Assembly: GCA_011319805.1 (NCBI GenBank)
Contig: SJRY01000187.1
Coordinates: 1 to 60,368 of the forward strand
Origin: Macrocybe gigantea
Taxonomy: Eukaryota; Basidiomycota; Agaricomycetes; Agaricales; Callistosporiaceae
Direction of reading: 5' to 3'
Length of the DNA: 60,368 nucleotides
In this document: piece by piece, positions 10,723-20,942 of the stretch
Layout of the letters: each line of letters begins with the position of its first letter
How positions within the stretch are numbered: the first letter of the stretch is position 1
Program-made: the position numbers and the translations under genes
The notes under the pieces: generated by a model
Seen by the model: only the letters and a program-made list of their open reading frames with translations
Told to the model about the DNA's origin: nothing
Databases searched by the model: none

Positions 10723-12202
10723 ATGAAATTCGTCTTGCCTGCAGTGTTGCTTTTTGCGATCCTTGTCCGGGCTGAAGATGATTGTCCGCCCAAGGACGAC
10801 TGCGGGACAAGAATGGCTGCCCATGCGGTAGCGTCCTCGTCGAGGATCCTCCTCACTCTGGAAACTACATGTGCCAAACACCCAAGGTCTGCCCTGGAAC
10901 CGAGCGTAACTATTGTCGACCAGTCAGACCAACTTTACTCAGCTCATCCACTGTCATCTGACCCCCATCGTTTCAGGGACATACTACCACGACTCTGTGC
11001 TGCCCCACGGGCCAAGACCTCGTCATCTACGACGGCAAAAGCAGGGAGGGCGTCGTACGTATGCCTTCTCATATGTCAAGACGTGCTCGCGTAGCTAACC
11101 TCTCCTAGTGCTGTGGCGCAGGCCTGACTTACACAGGACGCAAGCCTTATGGCCTGTGTTGCAGGCCAGGCCAGGTCATCAAGGACGGCTATTGCCACAC
11201 GCCCGGAACGCCCGACGGTCCTGGCGGACCTGGAGGGCCCGACCATCCCGGCGGCCCCGATGGCCCCGACGGTCCCGACGGTCCCAATGAGCCCGGCCAT
11301 GGTGGATGCGGCGGAAGTGGCTGCGGCAGCTGCGGTTCCTGCCAATCCTGCCCCAAGCAACCCAAAGCCGCCAAGGCATGCTCGCTGACGGCGGTCTGCG
11401 GCAACTCGACGCACAACGGGCTGAAGTATGGACACTGCTACCAGATCACGTTCGCGGACTGTCAGCCCCTCGGACGTGGCATACCGGGAAACTTGGAGCA
11501 GTACACTCGCGGTGGTTACATTCAGTGAGGATTTAGCATCTTTTGGGGCGTCGCTGCGGGCAGTTCTGATGAGGCGAATATAGGGATCTTGTGTTTAAAG
11601 TCTGCAGGTCGACGGCTCCTAACGGGTGCGGTGGTGGTGCAGTCCGTGCTTCTGATCAGTTTTACATCCAAGACGTCACGGGCGCGACGACGGATGTCAA
11701 TGGGAATCCAGGCTGGGTCAGTCCTCTCACCGTTATCCTTTCGCGTTACTGAGCTCATGCATTCGCTATTTGATGTCGGATATATAACATGCAGATGGTA
11801 AGAGGAGGCAGACTCTTGTCGATGCACGGAAACTGATCAAGACGTCTCTTCAGGACACTGCTAACGCTGGTGGCGGAGGACACATGGCGCTGACGACTAA
11901 TCCCGCCAACGCGGCTCTCTTCACAGGCAAGACGTCTTGCTCTCGCTGCAAATGCGTGGTCAAGATGGGCCGCCTCAGCTGGGCCTGTCCTGCAGATCAA
12001 CCCGGCCTCTCGTTTGTGAGTGCTAGCTGTCGTGGTTCTTCCACGTTCAGATGTGCTGAGCGTTGATCTTTCTTTCCTAAAACAGTGGGCCAACCCCAAC
12101 ATTGGCATGGATTGGCAGTTCGCCGAAGTCCCCTGCAATGGAAATTATATGAATGTCCAAGCTAAAACTTCTCATCTGTCGAGGGAAGACTTGGACTTGT
12201 GA
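10723..12202 (+). CDS. secreted cysteine-rich protein, paralog 2, with Gly-Pro linker
   Basis: Exons: 10723-10922, 10977-11054, 11109-11524, 11584-11716, 11795-11797, 11854-12015 and 12086-12202. The signal peptide MKFVLPAVLLFAILVRA is clear. A Cys-rich N-terminal module follows (NGCPCGS, TLCCPTGQDL, GVCCGAGL, GLCCRPGQ). Then comes a collagen-like linker of GGP/DGP units at about 11205-11300 and a Cys/Gly tract (HGGCGGSGCGSCGSC). The C-terminal domain has YGHCYQITF, VFKVCRSTAPNGCG, SCSRCKCVVKM and FAEVPCNGN. Exon 1 is one base short near 10805 (DDCG to NGCPCG), so the annotated frame needs one added base; all later exons join without error. The linker is missing from paralog 1. Function unknown; likely extracellular or wall-associated. 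Confidence 0.7.
11795..11797 (+). other. putative 3-nt microexon (ATG)
   Basis: Flanked by CATGCAG and GTAAGA, between introns 11717-11794 (78 nt) and 11798-11853 (56 nt). It has the same position, phase and sequence as the microexon of paralog 1. The alternative is a single 137-nt intron, longer than other introns of this family. Confidence 0.55.
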
Positions 12203-12741
12203 CGGCGTCTTCCTTTCAGACGCGGGGAATGATATTTTTGTTTAGTAGCAAGGTAAATTATACAGTAGTCTCCTCATGTTATGCCTCTGCGTGGGCACAC
12301 CATGAATTACAATGCAAGGGTGCGTCACCGGTACATCCTTGCTTGAATTTTGGAATCTTTCTATGCTCGCTCTTTATCTGGAAGAACTAAGCGTGCAAGG
12401 GGGGAAGCGATTATCCAAGTGCTCGTCGGAAGTCAGAGAACGTTGTTCCCCACGCTTTTGGATTGCCACCGTGATTATGCAATGGATTCCCAGTGGAACA
12501 ATGACAAAGTCCCAGCGCACGAATGACTCGACTCGGCAGTCAATTTCTGCGATTGCTTGCCTGGCCGTTCTCGACCTGGAGCCATTCAAAAGAGTTTAAC
12601 TTCACATGCACGCTGCAGTTAGGGCGGTACTGAGAGTTCGTAATGCGAATTAGCCATCTAGCCCGCGTTGCCTCGCCGTGTTCCCCGACTTCAAGTCAAG
12701 TGATCATGACAGGCATTGAACGTTGGACTGCTATGCCGGTT
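12203..12741. other. intergenic, no gene seen
   Basis: From the stop of cysteine-rich paralog 2 to the left target-site duplication of the mobile element. No coding pattern recognised. Confidence 0.5.
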
Positions 12742-12749
12742 GCAATCGT
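12742..12749 (+). repeat. left target-site duplication GCAATCGT
   Basis: The 8-bp GCAATCGT directly precedes the left inverted repeat and is repeated in the same orientation directly after the right one (20935-20942). A T precedes both copies, so 9 bp cannot be fully excluded. Confidence 0.85.
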
Positions 12750-12840
12750 ATGGCAACAGATTCTGGACAGCTCCACTTTCGTGACTGTTTGTCACGCCCC
12801 GCCCTTTGTTTGGCCCTAGGACCCTAGGACCCCCGAAACT
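12750..12840 (+). repeat. left terminal inverted repeat
   Basis: 91 bp. The outer 41 bp are a perfect reverse complement of 20894-20934. The inner part, including CCCTTTGTTTGG and CCTAGGACC, matches imperfectly with small indels. Confidence 0.9.
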
Positions 12841-13105
12841 GCACTTGCTGGCACGTCCAGAGGTTGAGTAGCCTGCTCCCACCGTCCACGATGGCTGCAT
12901 CTTGGCATGCGAATAGCGAGTGAAATAACCAGGATTGCATTATATCGATAGATGATTGACTATATACGACAGCAAATGACAGCAATATTAGGCTGCGAAA
13001 TCGGCCGCGCATTGAAACGGCCAATAGCAGCATGGGTATCGCAGATACAGTAAGGTGGCATGCAGTAAAAGCTGGTGAGTATGTAAGTCGTCCAGGTGCC
13101 AGTGT

Positions 13106-16044
13106 CTAAGGATGATTTATGATGCAGTTAATGGACATTGCATTTCGTTGGTCACGATGAGAGTCGCCTGCATCAGCTGGATCAGATATGTCTGCTTTAA
13201 AATCTCGTAGCTTCAAGTGCAGAGTGGTCGTGTCCTCCATGTCATCTAGTTCCTCGCAGTTAGCTGGAAGCTGGTAGTGGTCGCACCAAGCTGTACACTG
13301 GTGAAGCGATGAAAAAGCTTCCCCGGCCTTCGATAGGTTTCCACCAGCAAAGACACTTTTGCCGATACTGTAAATCATGATATTGGCAAGGTTGGAGTAG
13401 CATGAATCAGATGGCTACATAGCAGTCAAAATCGAGACATACCTTGGATGTGTAATAATTTGAGGGTCGGTGAGCAAAGAATCACCACCTAGAGGATCAG
13501 CGGTGACATTAAAAACGAGCCTGAGCAAAGGGAGATGGCTAGAGTCAAACATACCTTGGTAATCGGCAACAAAAACCAATCCACCAGTTTTCCAATACTG
13601 AAGGTGTTGTGTGAAGGCTAGAAAATCTATCCGTTGCTTGTTCTCGACTTCATTGCTTTCAAACTGACAAGGGATTGGCGAAGTATTTGTAAAGTACTTC
13701 CGAAATGGCCCTTCTGTTGACGGGTCGATGGCTTCTTCAATGAGATAGGCTCGGACATCTCGAGTTGGCTTGCCTTGCTCAACTGCAAGAGCTGCCCGGA
13801 CAAAGCGAAAAGAGGGCTGATCTAAAAGATGCATGGGAGGAGGGCCATGAGTCTCATCAAAGGCATCAACATAGTTGTATGCGAGCTGAAGTAGTGCCTC
13901 TGCCCAAACGATGCATTTCAACTCCATCTCGATGCAGCTGATGGCTCCTGGGCCTAGGTAGGACTGAATCACCGATGGTAGAGAAGAGGATTGGATCTCG
14001 GAACCTTCTGTGTGGTAAAAGACCTGTTTGGCATAAAGCGATTCACACTGCATGCCAGCATGATATGGCTTTGTAAAAAGAGACTCGCCAGTGATGTAAG
14101 CTGGAGACACAACCTTGAAACCACCCCGTTTCTGGTTCTCTGGGGCACGGCAGACATGGAGCTGGTGATGTTCAGGTTCATCGACTAGCCAGGTTTCAGA
14201 AACCTTCTCGTCGAGTAGGTTTTTAAGTGAGAGATAGCGAGCACAATTGATCAGAATGGGAACGGCTTCATAACTTACTGTAGGGCACCAGTGAGTATGA
14301 ATAAGTAAAAGGTGGTTGACACTGCTGATTGACTCACAAATCTGGCGGATGCGCTGTGCTCGCGAAGGTGTTTGCCGCTGAAGTACACTGCGCAGGCTTG
14401 TCTTTGAAGGGATGTGATGTGATGTTTGGTTGATAAAGGTTTGGAGCCAGTGTCTGGACGCCGCATGTGCTTTGATGGCAATGGTGAGAGTGCAGCAGTC
14501 AAACCAGCACTGATAGCTGGCACCTATTTCATTTATATAAGAACACAGATATAAGACAGGAATCATGATGCTTGCACCTCACCAGAAAGATGCCTTTTCA
14601 ATCAGTGGCTGGTAGATTGAGACTTGTCGATGCCTCAGATGCGTAATTATTTGAACTCTGGCGACTTTGGACCTAAATCAAGAGAACGTGAGGCATTAAA
14701 TAAAATATTCATTAGGCTGATTGATGCACCATGCTAGTTTCCTTTTGTTTCCCTTTCCTCGATCTTGTCTGCATAGGAACTGACTCATTCTCTGTTCGAC
14801 GGTCATGCTAGCAGCAAGCACATGAGCTGTGATCATGCAGATGTGGATGCCCAATCTGACTTACATTTGGTCCGAGTTTTTCTAGTTCAATGTTGTCGCA
14901 ATACTCTTGAAAGCGGTCATATACATCTTGAGTCATGCAAACGAAGACTTGAGTTGTGCCAGCCTTGAACTTCTTGGCTTCACTCCCTTTTTTACTAGAT
15001 TTTACGAAGAAAAAACTAGCAATTGCAGTATTATCGGGGACTGTGGGTTTAATGATCACAGTGTTTTTGTCATACAACTCCAGGTCAGTACTCAGGTTGA
15101 GCAAAAAGCCCTGCGATTCTTTCAACCACTTCGGCTCGAGGTTCGCCCAAAGAAGCTCGAGGAGTTCTCGAGCACTGATATGTGCAAAAACTAGATAAAC
15201 CATTTGCCATACATCCTGTGGAATACTGAGTGACACAGTTTCGGACAGTAAAAGATAAAGCACACCCCAATCATCACAGGTTTGGTCGATCCATGGGGAA
15301 AATGGGCAAGAATTGCTTTGATGTGGACGAACTCGCTGCTTGATGCTGCTCGGGCCAAAGCTGCTTGCTGAGCGTATTCACTTGCAAGCATCTGATGGCT
15401 CTCCTGATAGCCTTGACGCAAGGGTTCACCCATTTGCTGGGATGGCTGCCGAGTAGTAGAGGTGCGAAAACCTGGAATATGGACAGACGGAACACTAAGA
15501 ACTATCATTCGATGTCAGTAATGAATTTTGACTGCAGAAGTTGCAACAGGCATACACAATGGTGCAACGGACCCAGTGACTTGTGTATTCGAATTTCGAA
15601 CTGCAAGAGATCCCATGCGTGATACCGATACATTTGCTACGCCAGTGACACCATATTAGTTGTTGCATTTTGTGGTCTCGCAGTTGCCAATGCCTCACCT
15701 CATCTCTGAGAAGCACTGACGTCCTTGTGAATTTGTTGTTTGTTCGCTGACACAGACATCGATCGAGTTATTTCATCTGCTTCATTGAAGCGATCGTCGT
15801 CTTGAAGCACAATTATTAAAGGTGATAGCTGAGCAAAATTTATACTCACGGATTATGACCGTCTCTTTCTTTGTTTTATAATAGTCATAGCACTTCGAAC
15901 AAACCCATCAGGAAGGGTTAATTCCAGTTCCGTCTTCGACAATGTGGAACAGCTTGGAGACAGGATACTGCTTAACTTTGCACCCTCCTGGGCCACAAAT
16001 TTTGAAGCCATGTGAGTCTTGGTTTGTTGAAAAGAGTGTGGCAA
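13106..16044 (-). CDS. alpha-type protein kinase domain protein
   Basis: The C-terminal half is an alpha-kinase (atypical eukaryotic Ser/Thr kinase) domain. Visible signs are GGLVFVADYQG with LLTDPQIITHP near 13460-13570, and the last exon (13106-13367) with IGKSVFAGGNL and the metal-site pattern HQCTAWC. Well-supported exons: 14277-13443 and 13367-13106, with introns at 14278-14337 and 13368-13442. Upstream pieces include an exon ending at 14338, one around 14582-14680 (QIITHLRHRQVSIYQPL), and 15238-14866 (FKAGTTQVFVCMTQDVYDRF). Another holds a Gln/Ser-rich segment near 15290-15500. A likely first exon begins at 16011 or 16044 (MASKFVAQEGAKLSSIL). Some junctions, for example at 14523, do not join in phase, so either the model or the sequence has an error there. 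It lies inside the transposon, directly downstream of the integrase gene on the same strand, so it looks like cargo. Substrate unknown. Confidence 0.7.
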
Positions 16045-16212
16045 TGCGAGTAGATGGTAAAGAGTGAGAATCTCACCCAGAGAGCATTAGAAAAGAGTCA
16101 TAAGAATAATAGGTTTGGACGTTGGACTTATATGTACGATTCTAAGGCCGCAATTCAAAATTCAAAAGCCACAATCCAGAAAATTCCATCATGTGATTTC
16201 GAGACTTGCAAG

Positions 16213-17951
16213 CTACTCCTCGTCACTGAATTCAACCAAGATGCGACCCTCATTTTGAGGAGTAAAGCCCATCTCCTCTGGAGCTCCACCAAGGTAGATA
16301 TCATTCCCTGTTCCCAAAAATATCGGTCATTGTGCAGTGGTGCCAAACCCGGAAGAATTGGAACATCGACTGCACTGAAAAGTGGATCAAATTGTCGCTG
16401 ACTTTCCAAAACCTGCTGCATTTCAAGGCCTTCGATGCATTGATCCTTCCCAAATTCAGCACGGAGCAGCATAAAGACGGTCCAGAAATTGTTCGAAGAG
16501 ACAACTGGAGAGCCGATTGCTTGATAAATCCTCGTGACATGGATTTCAAAATGCTCTGGCACAAGTTTGAACACATCGAGATGAGGAGGGCACCATTCTT
16601 GCTCCATTTCATTGAAGAGTGCATCGCTCATGTGAACCTAGTAATATTCAGCCACTGGCTTCAAGCAATTGAGAGAACCTACCTGAAAGTCCTTTGCACC
16701 GAATAAGTGAGGTTTCGAGTGGATCAGTTTTGGAATTCCATGTGGTAGAATCTTGTGAAGATTGGATCGGCGAGGAGTACTATTAAAACGGTCAACAAAG
16801 GCGTCGAGCTCTGCTTGCAACCAAGGAATGGCAAGCCACCAGAAAATCAAACTGGAATTGGGTGATGATGAATTGGGTCAATATGCGAGCAAACTTCAAC
16901 TTACCTTTCGAGAGGATCATTGGAGTCATAAATACCATGTGTGACGCCACTTGTTAGAGTATCCTCAAATCCGGGCGTGAACCAGTGGCAAAGAAAAGAC
17001 CACCATATCTCGGATTTCACATTCATCTTATCAAACTTCCATTGGTGCTGAATTGTTCCTTGAAGCGTTGGGTCGAGTCGATGCCGAATTGCCGTTTGAC
17101 AATTTGCCATCGAATTATTCTCAGTTCCAGGATCACTTTGCATAACCAAGGGGACACCTAAAACATCAGTGTTTGCGTGAAGGGACTAGCTGGCAATTTG
17201 GAACCATGCACCTCTTTCCTTGCGACACGCATCGAGATAGTATCGGCAGATCAGGCAAGGATCCCTATTTGTATACCAAATTTTGCACCATAGAACCTTG
17301 CCAGAGAATGGATCGAGCCCAACATGGAGCCATAATCCGAAGGCTTTCCATTTATCATGTTGATCGACAGTGACAATATCCATAACACCTGCCGACCAGA
17401 ATTGTTTCCGACGAAATCTTCTCCTCTTGCGAATTTCAACAAGTTCAGGCTCCTTCAATTTGAGAAACTTCCCTATTGTTTCTCTATTAAATAATATCAG
17501 ATATTTTTGGTGAATAATAAGTCCGCGATGCACTCTGGAACCTTCATGCGATAATCTTGCAAAAGGAGACTCCGCATTTGCTGCTTTCCCATAGTTGGAA
17601 ACCGCTCTCGCACTTCCGCAATGATGGGCTCGAGCATCTCGAAGGAAGCCTTCTGTTGGTTGGCACTTTTTAGGCCCAACATGTTTCGCTTGTGCTGGAT
17701 TGTTTTTGTGCTGTGGAATTGCTGAATAGCAGAGCAATGTGAGTCCAAAGACCGCACCTTATTCCATCCTCCAATGCAAAATCATCTTGTAATAGAGCCA
17801 CCATCTTTGTGTCAGAGATTCCCATCAGGTAGTATTCTTCGATTTTCGCACAAAGCAGCTCATCCTCAGCTACCAGATGTTATTCAACATGCATAGAACT
17901 CAGCTGCTTGAACGTACGCAGAGTTACATATTGGTTAGGCTGTTTCGGCAT
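16213..17951 (-). CDS. integrase-core (DDE) protein, candidate transposase
   Basis: The N-terminus (exon 17951-17928, MPKQPNQY) is followed after a 58-nt intron by an IEEYYLMGISDTKMVALLQ helix-turn-helix-like segment, then KRNMLGLKSANQQ and RERFPTMGKQQMRSLL. The catalytic core follows: VMDIVTVDQHDKW (first Asp), IWYTNRDPCLICRYYLD, QSDPGTEN (second Asp), WWLAIPWLQAELDAF and NSTPRRSNLHKILPHGIP. Introns are visible at 17870-17927, 17484-17533 and 17158-17212, plus one after the DFQ codons near 16690. One base is missing near 16312; beyond it the tail DIYLGGAPEEMGF...LVEFSDEE ends at 16213. The DQHDKW and SDPGTEN motifs match the integrase-core proteins repeated in Agaricomycete genomes. The third acidic residue could not be assigned. 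As the only visible recombinase in the element it is the best candidate for its mobility; this is inference. Confidence 0.7.
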
Positions 17952-18167
17952 AATAATATGCAAGGAATTTGGCCACGAGAGAGAGGGATGTTGAGACGAG
18001 AGGTTGAATTGAAGTGGAACGATGAGTTGAACAATGCCTCATGGCTGTTATTTGGTTCTCCAGCTGACTAGACCCTGTGATGTGCTATGCTTGGCCCGTT
18101 CGATGTGCATTGACCGACTAGATTCCTCGTGGATGCAACAGGGGATGCACGTATGATAACAGTAGTT

Positions 18168-18490
18168 CTATGCTGTCTTGCTTGATAGGAGTTTGGGTGC
18201 GACATGGGGAACAACACCACTCTGAGAGATGACAATGTGGCCGAAGAGTTTGTTCAACTCTTCGTTATTGCAGATCGCAAGTTGTAGATGTCTTGGAATG
18301 GTACATTGTTTCTTGTTGTCGCGGGCTGCATTACCAATGAGCTTGAGTACTTTAGCAGCAGGGTATTCGATGATGGCAGCAAAGTATACTGTTGGATGTA
18401 GTTGCCCTTCTTCAAGAGATGGTGGACACGACCGACAGGGAATTCAAGGCCTGCCTTTACGATGTGGGACTGGGATATTTCCTGAGTCAT
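18168..18490 (-). pseudogene. histone H2A pseudogene
   Basis: The translation contains [20 protein letters not shown], then, after a deletion that also changes frame, [39 protein letters not shown] and [20 protein letters not shown]. These follow the H2A histone fold in order. The segment that should read QRVGAGAP between the two parts is missing. No intron is seen, and key residues differ from typical H2A. It lies within the transposon between the integrase and the oxygenase-like gene. Best read as a captured or retro-derived H2A copy that decayed; whether it was once a functional variant is unknown. Confidence 0.8.
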
Positions 18491-18561
18491 GCTTTGGTAG
18501 AAAATGAATTCACATCTACATAGACTAATGTATTCATCCAGACCCAGAGCTTACCCTCCAA

Positions 18562-20094
18562 CTATGCACCGCCCTCGCCATTGCCTTCATCAGACTCTGC
18601 GAAATATGCTGCTGCTGCTTCTTCGAATAACATCTGGTGTGCTTGGTATTTCTTCCATATATTAGTGAGTCTGTTGGACGCTACGAAGGCCAAGCCGGTT
18701 TGTTTGAAATCGGGAATATTGTTCGTAGTGGGAGGATAGTCTTGTAAGCTTGTCCCATGTTCATCCTTCGGTCGCTACACAATCACCGTATCTGCTGATG
18801 CTCTTACTCGAATTTTGAATCGCGAATTGTAGAAGTGACCGCCAGCATCATCGCCATGTGACCGATGCACCGTCCAAGATATGGCGTACTCATAAGGCTG
18901 GTATTCCTTGTGCACAGCTCTGCAACATTTCAGCTTGCTAGCCATGGCAATAGTTCCTGAGAATCATACCGGGAGTAGTTGATCGCCATAACCCCTGTTG
19001 GTGGTGCAAATCTTGCATGCGAGAACTCAAATATCTCCCCTCCAATATCGACCTCGATCTCTCCACAGTCATCCCTCTTCCTGCGAGCATTACATCATTC
19101 ATATGTGGGATCTTGATCGAATCCATCCAATCAATGATTCCTTGGATAGCGACGGAGGGCAGCTTCAAGCAGCACAGCGACCAGGTCAGGGCGAAGCAGT
19201 GAGAACCTTCACGGTTCATGAGCTCGATTTCGTCATCCGTGAATCGGGTGGACAGGAGGTTCGAACCCAATGGAAGAGGGGCTTGCTTCGAGCACTTGCA
19301 GAATATCCCATCTGCACCAATTTCCCTGGATCCTCGAGCTGGTGGTTACAGTCAGCACCAATCACTGGGAGACGGTATAAAGCAATGCACCCGGACACTT
19401 TTTCGGACCAAGACTGCTTCCCTAATCACTGAATCGACGTACTCCAGCAGTTTCTGATCCCCACTGAAGTTTCGAATCACTGCCATGATGAGCTTGCCTG
19501 TCCCCTTCTCAACGAAGATGGCGCTCTCTGAGGGCATGACATCGTATTCGAGTTCTTTGGTCTCGACGAAAAATAAAGGCAGCCGGGGGCGGCGTTTATC
19601 AGGTAAGGGGGCGGTCTTTAGATAGTGGCCCCATTGGCGATAGGCCTCATCGGAGTCAATGATCCAATGGTTGTGCCAAGGATAAACATCGTCGTTAGGG
19701 CGCCGCTCGACTTCGATGACAGGTATTTCCGCCAAAACCTGTTGCGTCTGCCTTCGTCCCAATTCAAGCCGATTTTCTTTGCAAACCTCTTTTTTCTGCA
19801 TCGCCGCGTCTCTGCCCATGAACTCCGAATCCGATTAGCCTGATCAGCTCGTGGATAGAGCTTTGCTGCATCCGGGACCTGGGAAAGATGTTTTGACAGC
19901 AATCGGACTGCATCATCTATCTCTGTGTTAAACTGATTCGGATATTTTTCATGCAACTTAGCGATCAAGGATGCGTGCAGTGCTGCACGGCCTTTCTTGT
20001 TGACTGCAGATGCGAGATGTTCGAGTAGCTCGGAATTGTCCTCCAGCAGCATCAAGATCAATGAACGCGACGATTTTGAGAATGGATTTGCCAT
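18562..20094 (-). pseudogene. Tet-like 2OG-Fe(II) oxygenase-like protein, frame-broken
   Basis: Starts MANPFSKSSRSLILMLLED at 20094. Later blocks in order: EAYRQWGHYLKTAPLPD, RLPLFFVETKELEYDV, GKLVQMGYSASARSKPLFHW, FALTWSLCCLKLPSVAIQ, FAPPTGVMAINYSRYDS, WTVHRSHGDDAGGHFY, DTVIVWRPKDEHGTSLQDY and KQTGLAFVASNRLTNIWKKY, with an end EGNGEGGA at 18562. The His/Asp/His-rich pattern followed by VIVWRP...HGTSL resembles the 2OG-Fe(II) oxygenases of the fungal Tet/JBP-like expansion. That family assignment is from memory of motifs and only moderate. At least one frame change (near 19790) lies outside an obvious intron. In fungi, Tet/JBP-like genes are known to travel with DNA transposons, which fits the location. 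Confidence 0.45.
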
Positions 20095-20843
20095 GGTGAG
20101 CAGGCGAGCAGTGCGCCCAGCTAGAGCGGCCAAGTGCGGTAAGTGTCATGTGACCATTGTTTGGCAGTGTGCTGCCGCATACGTGCCAGCGCTCCTTTTC
20201 CTCACACTACTCCCTAGCTGGCGATGGCTCCAGCGCTGTAGGCCGCAAGCTTATGCTTGCGAGCACTAGGCCCTATCCACGCTGTGCTCCTCGCTCTCTT
20301 TCTGCCCTCCCTCGCTCGCTGGCACTTCGCTCCTCTGGCAGGCCCTCCTCTGCGCACTGGCACTTCGTTCGCTGGCTGGTCGCCCTCCTTTGCTCGCTCA
20401 AAGGCCGCCACTCTCTCACCCACCTTCGCACGCTCGCAGGCCGCCATTCTCCACCCTCGAAACCACCGCTGGTAGCCAGCAATTCAATCGCCAAGGCGCG
20501 CCAGAATTGTCCGCCGGTCTAAGTCGGCTGGCCTCAGGCGCTGTGCCACGTTGCTGCTCAGCAGGAATACTGGCCCCTCGCATCACGAAAAACTCACCAA
20601 CCGGCCGCTATCGGATTCGCAAGGTAGAGTTGGCAGGTCATCAGTGCTAGTGGGTCGATGGGAATGGGTGGGTAGGTGTTTTAATTGGAGTGTTCTGGGT
20701 GCTCCGGTTCCACAGACTGCTCTAGATACATGTATTGTCGTATATAATAAAATAAAACCAATGTTATTGACAAAAGCCCGCGACACGATACCTCCTCGCA
20801 CTCTACAGGGCTGTTTGGGAGGCTTGCTGCGGTCACGTCGGCG
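20095..20843. repeat. GC-rich subterminal region with short imperfect repeats
   Basis: Between the oxygenase-like start and the right inverted repeat. CGCTGGCACTTCG occurs twice near 20316-20372, and AGGCCGCCA(C/T)TCTC twice near 20401-20452. Open frames here are simple sequence. No gene is supported. Confidence 0.4.
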
Positions 20844-20934
20844 GTTTCTGGGGTCGTAAGAGTCCTAGTGCCAAACAAAGGCGGGCGCGATGAAAACAGT
20901 CACGAAAGTGGAGCTGTCCAGAATCTGTTGCCAT
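20844..20934 (-). repeat. right terminal inverted repeat
   Basis: Reverse complement of the left repeat: 41 bp perfect at the outer end (ending CCAGAATCTGTTGCCAT), followed inward by similar sequence including GCCAAACAAAG and GTCCTAG. Confidence 0.9.
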
Positions 20935-20942
20935 GCAATCGT
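20935..20942 (+). repeat. right target-site duplication GCAATCGT
   Basis: Identical to 12742-12749 in the same orientation, immediately outside the right inverted repeat. Confidence 0.85.

Larger units (their letters stand above)
12750..20934. mobile_element. 8,185-bp DNA transposon with TIRs, 8-bp TSD and cargo genes
   Basis: The two ends are inverted repeats: 12750-12840 and 20844-20934. The outer 41 bp are identical (starting ATGGCAACAGATTCTGGACA) and about 50 more bp are similar. The flanks carry the direct repeat GCAATCGT, the hallmark of cut-and-paste insertion. Inside, all on the minus strand, are an alpha-type kinase gene, an integrase-core protein that could be the transposase, a histone H2A pseudogene and a protein resembling Tet-like oxygenases. 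A GC-rich stretch with small repeats adjoins the right end. The identical outer ends and perfect TSD suggest a fairly recent insertion between the cysteine-rich gene cluster and the P450. An 8-bp TSD is typical of hAT and P elements, but no hAT-type transposase was seen, so the class is open. Confidence 0.85.

Noticed and set aside
13520..13560. Short intron after DYQG in the alpha-kinase
   Set aside because: Removing it (35 nt) creates a stop; reading through keeps the frame to LLTDPQI.
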